DNA of 64,000 nucleotides from PGYR01 sp041675005 (GTDB lineage Bacteria; Bacteroidota; Ignavibacteria; Kapaibacteriales; UBA2268), in contig JBAYUQ010000004.1 of assembly GCA_041675005.1 (NCBI GenBank), positions 89,876 to 153,875 on the forward strand, read 5' to 3'. The position numbers and the translations under genes were made by a program. The notes under the pieces were generated by a model that saw only the letters and a list, made by a program, of their open reading frames with translations, did not search any database and was not told where the DNA came from. Below, one piece after another: positions 50,750 through 58,415 of the stretch. The first letter of the stretch is position 1. Every line of letters starts with the position of its first letter.

Positions 50750-52186
50750 CTACTTCCTTACTATCATTAGTTTTCTAGTTTTGTCCGACTCTAATATAAT
50801 AATAAGATAGTTTTCTTTGATTTGCGTCAAGTTTATAGTGTTGCCATTTACTTCTGACTCATCGAGTAATGAGCCAGAATAATTATAGATTCTGTATTTA
50901 TCGTATTTATTGTCCGAAACGTATAATTTACCATCTCTTATTATTACATTTTCAGCAGCGTTAGAAAATAGAACAGAAGTAGCTGGGTTGACTTCGAATG
51001 CGCCTATAGTTGGTGGGGTAGCATACAAAACTGAATCATAATCATAAGTTGGTTGGCTTAACTCTTTACCTCTTCCTGCCATAACAAAAGATTTTAGTGG
51101 GTATATGTCATATCCATATTTCTCATTTAACTTGGGATTATATTCTGTAAAGCTGTTAGAGTCTTTAGCTGGCAAATTATGATTCCATGGCTGATCTTTT
51201 TCCTTATACCATAGATTATTATAGAACTTGAAAGTTTCTGGTCTAGTATTAGAGCCAATATTGACTGTCATACTAAGTGAGTCATCGAACTGTACTACGT
51301 TATTATAAAAACTATTATCACCACAAGATAGAAATCTATCGGGATCTACGGACTCTTGCAATATTCGGAATATCCACTTGCGTGAACCGACTATGGTATT
51401 ATTATATACTTGGCTGTTAACTGTACCTACGAACGCAACGGCACATTCTCCGCCTACGAATATGTTAGCGTAAACCGACATATCTTGCGATTCGGCCTTA
51501 GCGTCTTGTGGACGGAAATAAGCTAGACCAGTGCTACCACCTATATTGATAGCTCTATTACCACCATTTATAAACATATTCCGTGTTATGTGTATATCTC
51601 GAGTTCCTCCTTTTGCTTGAATACAATTGGAGCCCATATCCTCGAAATAATTATTCGCAATTAGTCCATTGTGGCAACCCACCATATCAATACCACTACC
51701 TCCCGGTGAGCCATTGAGTAAGGTACAGTTCGTAATCTCGAAATCCTCGAACCCAGATAGCTTCAGCAAATCATTATTACCAGTAACAGCCATATCTCGG
51801 AATGTGCAATTATCTATTTTTATATGATGAGTAGGGGAATCGAAAGTTCCAGCGTCATCTATATTCACCCCATTGAGCTTTTGTCCTTCGAATGTTATGT
51901 TCGATATGTAGAGGTATTCACAATCAGAAAGTTGCAAAGCAGTATTCCCACCACTATATGTAGCATTATCTGCACCTATTATGTATATCCAATTATTAGG
52001 TGTGCCTTTTAGATTTGCAACTTGGTTTCCTTGTGCCATCGTACCTTTGATAAGTATAGTATCACCAGGGGTAGCAATTTGTGAAGCACTTGATAGCGAT
52101 TTATATTCACAATCAGAGCATACCTCTAGTTGCCTAGCTGAAACCAGCAACGGTAACAGAAATATGAGTAAAGCTATTGTCTTCAT
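50750..52186 (-). CDS. Secreted right-handed parallel beta-helix protein (T9SS-type C-terminus)
   Basis: 478 residues. A signal peptide (about 1-17) is followed by a beta-helix (about 25-320) with repeated coils such as NTALQLSDCEYLYISNITFE, HIKIDNCTFRDMAV and GLIANNYFEDMGSNCIQAKG. This is the pectate-lyase/NosD-like fold used for polysaccharide binding or cleavage. The last 80 residues form a sorting-like domain (YDKYRIYNYSGSLLDESEVN, ending KLMIVRK). No catalytic residues can be assigned with confidence. It is a single gene, divergent from yeiH. Confidence 0.82.
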   Translation of the reverse strand: MKTIALLIFLLPLLVSARQLEVCSDCEYKSLSSASQIATPGDTILIKGTMAQGNQVANLKGTPNNWIYIIGADNATYSGGNTALQLSDCEYLYISNITFEGQKLNGVNIDDAGTFDSPTHHIKIDNCTFRDMAVTGNNDLLKLSGFEDFEITNCTLLNGSPGGSGIDMVGCHNGLIANNYFEDMGSNCIQAKGGTRDIHITRNMFINGGNRAINIGGSTGLAYFRPQDAKAESQDMSVYANIFVGGECAVAFVGTVNSQVYNNTIVGSRKWIFRILQESVDPDRFLSCGDNSFYNNVVQFDDSLSMTVNIGSNTRPETFKFYNNLWYKEKDQPWNHNLPAKDSNSFTEYNPKLNEKYGYDIYPLKSFVMAGRGKELSQPTYDYDSVLYATPPTIGAFEVNPATSVLFSNAAENVIIRDGKLYVSDNKYDKYRIYNYSGSLLDESEVNGNTINLTQIKENYLIIILESDKTRKLMIVRK

Positions 52187-52251
52187 ATATTAATTTGAAA
52201 TGTTATTTTTTGTAAGTTAAATAAAATTCTATTACGTTATTGGCAAAAATC

Positions 52252-53196
52252 ATGATAGCAAAATATAAAATAGACTCTACTCTCCAAAAATCAATATTCA
52301 TTGTGGCGGTATTGCTATGTCTATCATCGCTTGTTTCTAGTCCAGTCGCTCTAGTCGGTGGCTTTTTATTTGTTTATCTCTTCGGGCATCCTTTTCCAGA
52401 ACTTAATAGTAAAGCTGTAAGTCTATTTCTTAAAGTAGCAGTAGTTGGCTTAGGGTTTGGGATGAACATAACCGAGACTTTGGAAGCAGGGCAAGATGGT
52501 TTTCTATTAACGGTTGGCTCTATTGTATTTACCCTTGTTCTTGGCTATTTTATTGGTCAGAAACTAGGAATGGAAAAGCGGACTAGTCATCTACTTTCCT
52601 CTGGTACGGCTATCTGTGGCGGAAGTGCAATAGCAGCCGTAGCTCCAGTAATCAACGCAACTGAGAAAGATATGTCTGTTTCGCTGGGTGTTGTCTTCCT
52701 TCTGAACTCAGTGGCTTTAGTGCTATTCCCTGTGTTGGGGCATTTGCTTTCATTAGACCAACATCAATTCGGATTGTGGAGTGCAATAGCGATACACGAT
52801 ACTAGCTCAGTTGTTGGTGCAGCTTATGCTTACGGAGACGAGGCATTGCGAATAGCGACTACTGTAAAGCTCGCACGAGCATTATGGATTATCCCGCTTT
52901 CTATTGTTTCACTTTATCTATTCAAAGGTAAAGGAAAAAGTATTAAGATTCCGTGGTTCATATTCCTATTCCTAGTTGCTATATTGCTGAATACTTATTT
53001 GCCGATTCCAGAGCTATTAACGAGTGGTATTACTACATCCGCTAAGTCATTACTAGTTCTTACTTTGTTTTTGATAGGAGCGGGTCTATCTGTAGAGAAG
53101 ATAAAATCTGCTGGTTGGAAACCAATGATACTCGGGCTCTCTTTGTGGGTGGCTATTTCTGTAGTCTCTCTATTAGTAATTGTAAATGTGTATTAG
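52252..53196 (+). CDS. YeiH/UPF0324-family putative sulfate exporter
   Basis: 314 residues from the ATG at 52252 (a TTG at 52240 would add four). About ten membrane helices. Family motifs: KVAVVGLGFGMN, LLSSGTAICGGSAIAAVAPV, AIHDTSSVVGAA and KSLLVLTLFLIGAGLS. The protein is thought to export sulfate or sulfite-type anions, but evidence for the family is thin. A second sulfur-anion exporter family (TauE) lies at 39160. It is a single gene followed by repeats. Confidence 0.9.
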   Translation: MIAKYKIDSTLQKSIFIVAVLLCLSSLVSSPVALVGGFLFVYLFGHPFPELNSKAVSLFLKVAVVGLGFGMNITETLEAGQDGFLLTVGSIVFTLVLGYFIGQKLGMEKRTSHLLSSGTAICGGSAIAAVAPVINATEKDMSVSLGVVFLLNSVALVLFPVLGHLLSLDQHQFGLWSAIAIHDTSSVVGAAYAYGDEALRIATTVKLARALWIIPLSIVSLYLFKGKGKSIKIPWFIFLFLVAILLNTYLPIPELLTSGITTSAKSLLVLTLFLIGAGLSVEKIKSAGWKPMILGLSLWVAISVVSLLVIVNVY

Positions 53197-53223
53197 GTAA
53201 TCTTGTATAACCCTGCTAGTAAT

Positions 53224-53319
53224 GTAGAGACGTATTGCCCCAAACCCATTGTATCCACGTCACTATGAGGGGGCGCAGCGTAAGACTGTGCTGAGCGGAG
53301 TCGAAGTAAAGAGTCCAGC
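53224..53319. repeat. Composite intergenic repeat (R1)
   Basis: The modules TAGAGACGTATTGCCCCAAA, then CACGTCACTATGAG, CTGTGCTGAGCGGAGTCGAA and AGAGTCCAG occur in the same order as in 5968-6056 and partly in 54503-54703. Confidence 0.7.
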
Positions 53320-53462
53320 CGAAGTATTCCCTATTGTCTTATTCAGAACAGGATAACAGGATGATTGACGCAGTACAGTTTCTGCACCTGATATTTGTTA
53401 TAATTATGGTAATTAATTAATTTAAAAAAAATACATATTAGCAAAATAAAAACAGGTGGGTT

Positions 53463-54434
53463 TTGAGAGCATTAATTATTCTTATCATATTTCTTATTAG
53501 CATTCCAATCCTTTCTCAATCAGCAAATGAATTATTAGATTCTGGTTATCAGAAACAACAGAAAATGAATATACTCGGGGCCATTGATGACTATACATTA
53601 GCCATTGAAGCGGACCCTAGCTATATAAAAGCTTATTTTAATCGTGCTTTATGTTATTCATCTAGGTCAGAATTCACGAAAGCAATTGAGGATTTTGAAG
53701 AAATATTAGAGATTGACCCAAATCATAAAGAAACTTATTATCAATTGGCTGTGTCTTATATTAAGATAGAAGAATACGATGAGGCAAGAGAGAGCATCGA
53801 CAAAGCTATAAGTTTAGACAGTAAGCTACCAAATGCATTAACTCTAAGAGGGCAGTTAAGAATAGCGGCAAATGACCTAAAAGGAGCTTGTGAAGACTTC
53901 AATTCGGGTGTCCAAAATAATGACCAAGGTGCTTTGAAATTACAATTGAAATATTGCTCTGAAGAAAGCTTAAAAGAAGAAATTTTCAATCTAGATTGGA
54001 CGGATTACAAGAATTGGAAATTAGGCGACAAGCAAGAAAGTAAAGTCTCAGTTGTTTACGATTATATAAGAGAAGATGAGAATTTGGATAATTGGACTGA
54101 ATTAATAAACTCAACCCAAACACCCCTAAACCAAAAGTTACCAATGCACTATTTGATTAGCTTGATGAAAGAGCAATCGACATCAAGGTCTGAAACAAGT
54201 GTGTTTACTATATTAGAACTAGATTCGATGGCTGAGAATGGTTGGGTAATATTTAAAATTGAAAATAATACTACCCCCGAATACACAGCAGCCGAATCAC
54301 AATTGTGGTATCTAATCCAAGGCAAGAAAGGTGTTTATCTTAATTTTTGGACTAATAGAAAGGATAGCATAACTGATGAGGAAGTTGAAGAATGGTCAGC
54401 ATTCTTTAAGAAAAGCTATTTCACTTATGAGTAA
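53463..54434 (+). CDS. TPR-repeat exported protein with TTG start
   Basis: 323 residues. The TTG at 53463 is the only start that keeps the signal peptide (residues 1-19, MRALIILIIFLISIPILSQ). The next ATG lies well inside the first TPR, and an in-frame TAG is at 53439. AGGTGGG at 53454-53460 serves as ribosome site. TPRs run about 20-170 (AIDDYTLAIEADPSYIKAYF, AIEDFEEILEIDPNHKETYY and EARESIDKAISLDSKLPNAL). The C-terminal half (about 175-323) is an unrecognised domain. It probably acts as a periplasmic scaffold. Confidence 0.8.
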   Translation: MRALIILIIFLISIPILSQSANELLDSGYQKQQKMNILGAIDDYTLAIEADPSYIKAYFNRALCYSSRSEFTKAIEDFEEILEIDPNHKETYYQLAVSYIKIEEYDEARESIDKAISLDSKLPNALTLRGQLRIAANDLKGACEDFNSGVQNNDQGALKLQLKYCSEESLKEEIFNLDWTDYKNWKLGDKQESKVSVVYDYIREDENLDNWTELINSTQTPLNQKLPMHYLISLMKEQSTSRSETSVFTILELDSMAENGWVIFKIENNTTPEYTAAESQLWYLIQGKKGVYLNFWTNRKDSITDEEVEEWSAFFKKSYFTYE

Positions 54435-54502
54435 ACTGAAACCATGGTGTAGAATAATGCTTATGGATATTCATCACTTGAGATCACACTCAGTATATAC
54501 CT

Positions 54503-54560
54503 ATAGAGACGTACTGCCCCAAATCTTTTGTAATCACGTCACTCTGATAATGTAGCAGGC
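54503..54560. repeat. Composite intergenic repeat (R1 variant)
   Basis: TAGAGACGTACTGCCCCAAA, then AATCACGTCACTCTGA, in the same order as at 5968 and 53224. The 3' half diverges. Confidence 0.65.
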
Positions 54561-54648
54561 GTTAGAAGAGTATTCTTCATTTGTCGACCTTCGTCTGACA
54601 CCTACGGCGCCATCCACCTCAGCCAGCGGAGGACATTCCCGTCACCCT

Positions 54649-54703
54649 GAGCGAAATGAAGTGGAGTGCCTGTGCTGAGTCCCGTCGAAGTAAAGAGTCC
54701 AGG
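54649..54703. repeat. Dispersed intergenic repeat, family R1
   Basis: CCGTCACCCTGAGCGAAATG, GTGCCTGTGCTGAGTC, then GTCGAAGTAAAGAGTCCAGG. It is close to 53251-53319 and 687-754. Confidence 0.7.
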
Positions 54704-54718
54704 ATTATTTGCATATAC

Positions 54719-54768
54719 TTACCACCCAGTCCTGCTACGCAGTCCACCGCTCAAGAGGGGAATTTCCA
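54719..54768. repeat. Dispersed intergenic repeat, family R2 (inverted)
   Basis: TACCACCCAGTCC, then CAAGAGGGGAATTTCC. This is the reverse complement of the layout at 58164-58211. Confidence 0.65.
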
Positions 54769-54854
54769 CACCTCAACACTTGCATTATTCCACTCATTTT
54801 ATTATGTTTAGCTATGTGAACCGAACGAACGCAAAAAAAACTTTCACCTTTCTT

Positions 54855-54886
54855 GAGACGTTTTTACTGTTCATGTGTCTTTATAG
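54855..54886 (+). promoter_or_regulatory. Leader element shared with the gene at 32049
   Basis: 30 of 32 bases are identical to 32100-32131 (minus strand). Similarity continues on both sides: AAAAAACTTT before it, and GGA-CTT, CAATTTT-GGAAAAAC after it. The element ends 32 bases before the ATG at 54919. Confidence 0.6.
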
Positions 54887-54918
54887 GTATGGACTTTTGC
54901 AATTTTGGAAAAACTTAT

Positions 54919-57900
54919 ATGAAAACTGTTTTAAAAATACTAATCATCCTTCTATTCATACCAACTATATCTTATGCTCAACTAGAATATCACAATTGGG
55001 TTTATGGTGATAATATAGACCTTGACCCTGGTGAAAATATAACTGGTATTACGTTTTTGACAGAATCTGGAGACCCAGAATATCTGAATATTGGAGTTTC
55101 ATTTGATAGAGATACCTCATACTATTTTAGGACAGATGAAGGAAGTGCTTGTTTATCTGATACAAATGGAATACTTCGTTATCAAACAGTGAGAAATGGA
55201 ATATTAAGCTTTAAGAATAATACTATTGAAAGTTTGAAGGAAGACACTGTTATTATTGATGGCTCAAAGTTGGACGGGTCTTTTGGAGGTTCTCAATATG
55301 TAAGCATTGCGAGTACAGGCGATAAAATTGTTAGAATTGCAACGAGTTCGATTTATCAGACTCAGAAAGACTTAACTTATGTAGTAATCTCTACTGAGGA
55401 CGGCAAACTAAAGATTAGCAATAAAAAAGTAATCAAGAAAGATTATGGTAGCGAATCAATTGCCATTATAAAAGAGTTTGACTCAAACTCTTTTTATTTA
55501 GTAGCTAATGATAAATTAGAAAAATTATATTATTTGTATAAATATGATATCGCTACAGAATCATTTATAGCCAAAGATACTATCGAATCATTTATGGACG
55601 TTGATGTACGTAATGGAAAACCTATATTAATGGGGACAATTAAAGTATCCCCTAATGGGAAATTCATAGTTTGTACAAATGCAGATAGTTACAATGGAAT
55701 TGAGGTGCTAAAATTCGATAGTGAAACTGAACAGCTAGAATTAATTAAAACTTTTAATGACAATGATTCTGAGGGAGGATATATAAGGAAATACTCAGGA
55801 GAGTTCTCTCCCAACAGTAAGCATTTTTATTTGATTGGAAGTAAGAGTTATATGTACGCAATTACCAATTTCAGAGATAGCGACAATTTATATATAAAGA
55901 AAGTCGCTTACGTTGATTATAATAATAATTGGAGTGACCACCGTACACAGTTTTTATTAGGACCTAATGAAAGAATTTATTTTTCCGACAATGATGGTAA
56001 TAGTTATGATGGTGGCAAAGACTATATATCTGCATTAGAAAATCCAAATAATATAAATGATATCAGGTTTATAAGAGAATCGGTTGTTTTACCTAATACT
56101 AGCTCAAATTCATCTGGACCTAACTTCGAGGGGTTTCCAAACATCCCAACTACTTACTACTTCCAAGTTTCTATTGATATAGATAGTATGGAAGTATGCA
56201 TAGGCGACGAAATATTTGTAGAAACAAATACTTTAAATGAGCCAGAAGTTGTAGAGTATATCTGGACTGCACCGAATAGAAATAAGTACGAAACTAAGAA
56301 TCTCAAAATAGATTCAGCTACTAAAGATATGACTGGAATTTTTGAGTTATCAGTCAAATCGGTCGGGTATAATTTCAAACGACAGGTCTATGTTAAAGTA
56401 AACGGACCAATTGTCAAAATAAAAACTTATAAAACATCAATATGCGTTGGTGATACTAATACAATCTACATCGAAAACCCAAGCATAGAGAAAGTAACAG
56501 AAAGCATACTATGGAGTACTGGAGATACAACACGAGGAACAATAATAGATGCACCTGGAGTATATTCAGTAACTGTTACTGACTTCGAAGGATGTTCAGT
56601 TACAGAAAGTATAACAATAGATTTAGCTAAACCAGAAATAGATATTAATCCGCTACTTCCAACTATATTTTGTGAAGGAGATAGCACGATATTAGAAGTG
56701 ACACCTTATGATAATAGCAACACATACACTTGGTCGAATGGAGAGTTAGGAAAGCAAATCATAGTAAAAACAGGTGGTACATATTCTGTAAGAGTATTAG
56801 AAGGAGAGAACTGTAGAGACACTGCTTACATAGAAGTAAAAGTAAATGAAAACCTTGAACCAAACATTACAGGAACAAATTTTTGCTCAGGAGAATTTGC
56901 AACATTAGAAGTATTACCTAACGACCCAAGCTATACATACAAATGGAATAACGGAGAAGAAACACCAGTTATAGTTGTAAGCCAAGCTGGAACATATTCA
57001 GTTACAGTTAGTAAAGCAGGTTGTGTTGGCACAGCTAAATACACTGTAAAAGAAAACCCAATTCCAGAGTTTGAGATTTTGGGTGAGAGTATAATCTGTA
57101 AAGATGAAACTGCTACTTTAAGTAGTAATAAAGATTTCGATGAATACCTTTGGTCAACAAACGAAATAACCAAAGAAATAGAAGTAACAGAAGCAGGTAC
57201 TTATACCCTTACCGTTACAGATGAGAATGGATGCATGGCAACAAAGTCATTCAAAGTAGAGAAGTATGAATTATCATTTGACATCAGTAAAGGAAATATA
57301 GATTTTGGGAAGGTTTATATTACTGAGAATCCAAAAGACTCTGTAATAATAGTCAATACAAGTGGTGTAGATGTGGTTATGGATTTGGAGAGCAGAATTA
57401 AATTAATGAATGGTCAAACCTTTATGTTTAAGAAAACATTAAAGCCAGAAATATTAGGGATATACTCTGATTCTTATTCTCTTCATATAATAGAACCGTG
57501 TGATACTGTTATTACTATCCCAATCACCGCAAGAGTATTCGCCAGAACTACTATCAGCACAGAGGACATATATTCTCTAATAGGACAAACAGAAACTGTA
57601 CCTGTCTATTTGGATTGTGAAGCTGACTTACCAGTACAGGAGTATAGCATCACTACTGACATCGATAGAACAGCTTTTTTCACAAATGATAGTTACACAG
57701 TAACTCAAAATCAACCAATCAGTAAAGCAAGAACTAATATACACAATCTGACTGGAACGATTCTTTTATCAAGTGCTTTGGAATATAATATTACATTTCC
57801 AAATTACGCATTCACAAATCAATACATAGAAGTGATAGAACAACCAGGAAAGATATACATAGATTCTGTTTGTGTCTTCAAATACAGAGAAATACAATTA

Positions 57901-58161
57901 CTAGATTCGACAACACTAGATATATCACCCAATCCAGCAAATGAACAACTGAATATAGATATTACTACAGGTGCACAAGGAACAATGAAACTAGAACTAG
58001 TGGCTACAGATGGTAGAGTAATATATACGGATGAATGGATACAATCTACAAAGTCAAAGCAGATGCAGATTAATACTATTGCTATTCCAAGTGGTCAGTA
58101 TCAGGTTCGATTAATCACCCCTTACGATGCTATTACTAAGAGTGTTGTGGTGGTGGAATAA
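54919..58161 (+). CDS. Giant T9SS-sorted surface protein with Ig/PKD-like repeats
   Basis: 1080 residues from the ATG at 54919, which opens a clean signal peptide (MKTVLKILIILLFIPTISYA). The frame is open from 54853 but that part covers the shared leader. The N-terminal 400 residues look like a beta-propeller. About five Ig/PKD-like modules of 70-90 residues follow, starting near 415, 507, 584, 655 and 726. Each opens with a Cys (CVGDT, CEGDS, CSGEF, CKDET) and carries a W-S-N/T-G-E centre and an AGTYSVTV strand. The C-terminal sorting domain spans about 1005-1080 (ISPNPANEQLNIDI). It is probably surface-exposed and adhesin-like. Confidence 0.88.
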   Translation: MKTVLKILIILLFIPTISYAQLEYHNWVYGDNIDLDPGENITGITFLTESGDPEYLNIGVSFDRDTSYYFRTDEGSACLSDTNGILRYQTVRNGILSFKNNTIESLKEDTVIIDGSKLDGSFGGSQYVSIASTGDKIVRIATSSIYQTQKDLTYVVISTEDGKLKISNKKVIKKDYGSESIAIIKEFDSNSFYLVANDKLEKLYYLYKYDIATESFIAKDTIESFMDVDVRNGKPILMGTIKVSPNGKFIVCTNADSYNGIEVLKFDSETEQLELIKTFNDNDSEGGYIRKYSGEFSPNSKHFYLIGSKSYMYAITNFRDSDNLYIKKVAYVDYNNNWSDHRTQFLLGPNERIYFSDNDGNSYDGGKDYISALENPNNINDIRFIRESVVLPNTSSNSSGPNFEGFPNIPTTYYFQVSIDIDSMEVCIGDEIFVETNTLNEPEVVEYIWTAPNRNKYETKNLKIDSATKDMTGIFELSVKSVGYNFKRQVYVKVNGPIVKIKTYKTSICVGDTNTIYIENPSIEKVTESILWSTGDTTRGTIIDAPGVYSVTVTDFEGCSVTESITIDLAKPEIDINPLLPTIFCEGDSTILEVTPYDNSNTYTWSNGELGKQIIVKTGGTYSVRVLEGENCRDTAYIEVKVNENLEPNITGTNFCSGEFATLEVLPNDPSYTYKWNNGEETPVIVVSQAGTYSVTVSKAGCVGTAKYTVKENPIPEFEILGESIICKDETATLSSNKDFDEYLWSTNEITKEIEVTEAGTYTLTVTDENGCMATKSFKVEKYELSFDISKGNIDFGKVYITENPKDSVIIVNTSGVDVVMDLESRIKLMNGQTFMFKKTLKPEILGIYSDSYSLHIIEPCDTVITIPITARVFARTTISTEDIYSLIGQTETVPVYLDCEADLPVQEYSITTDIDRTAFFTNDSYTVTQNQPISKARTNIHNLTGTILLSSALEYNITFPNYAFTNQYIEVIEQPGKIYIDSVCVFKYREIQLLDSTTLDISPNPANEQLNIDITTGAQGTMKLELVATDGRVIYTDEWIQSTKSKQMQINTIAIPSGQYQVRLITPYDAITKSVVVVE

Positions 58162-58163
58162 GA

Positions 58164-58211
58164 TGGAAATTCCCCTCTTAAAGGTGGGCGGCGAAGCTGG
58201 ACGGGGTGGTA
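58164..58211. repeat. Dispersed intergenic repeat, family R2
   Basis: GGAAATTCCCCTCTTAAAGG, TGGGCGGCGAAGCTGG, then ACGGGGTGGTA. Compare 54719-54768 (inverted) and 43261-43336. Confidence 0.65.
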
Positions 58212-58289
58212 TAATATTCAACACCTAACGGAGTTGTCGTCTAGGAATGGTCAACTGTTGCTACTAATATTGAATTGCTCCTCAGTTCT

Positions 58290-58325
58290 CCTGGATTCTT
58301 CACTACGTTCTGGATAGACGTGGCT
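58290..58325. repeat. Dispersed intergenic repeat, family R1 (inverted)
   Basis: CCTGGATTCTTCACTACG, then TTCTGGATAGACGTGG. It resembles the inverted R1 copy at 18575. Confidence 0.55.
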
Positions 58326-58415
58326 TTTGTAATACGTCTCAACAATCTGTGCCATCCATAAATCAATTTAATCTGTGGTTCAGACAAAAAATGCAGCCAC
58401 GACTTTTCAACCAAA

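Larger units (their letters stand above)
54435..54854. other. Repeat-rich intergenic region
   Basis: 420 bases without a gene. It holds a composite repeat (54503-54560), a GC-richer stretch with CAGCCAGCGGAGGA (54621-54634), an R1 copy (54649-54703), an inverted R2 copy (54719-54768) and then AT-rich DNA with an A run leading into the leader at 54855. Three repeat families meet in this gap. Confidence 0.7.
58162..58415. other. Repeat-containing intergenic region
   Basis: 254 bases between the convergent giant surface gene and polA. It holds an R2 repeat (58164-58211) and an inverted R1-like repeat (58290-58325). No clear terminator was seen for either gene. Confidence 0.6.

Noticed and set aside
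54853..54918. N-terminal extension of the giant T9SS gene
   Set aside because: It overlaps the shared leader. The ATG at 54919 opens a standard signal peptide.
54666..55010. 114-codon plus-strand frame
   Set aside because: It runs through R1 and R2 repeats and into the start of the giant surface gene in another frame.
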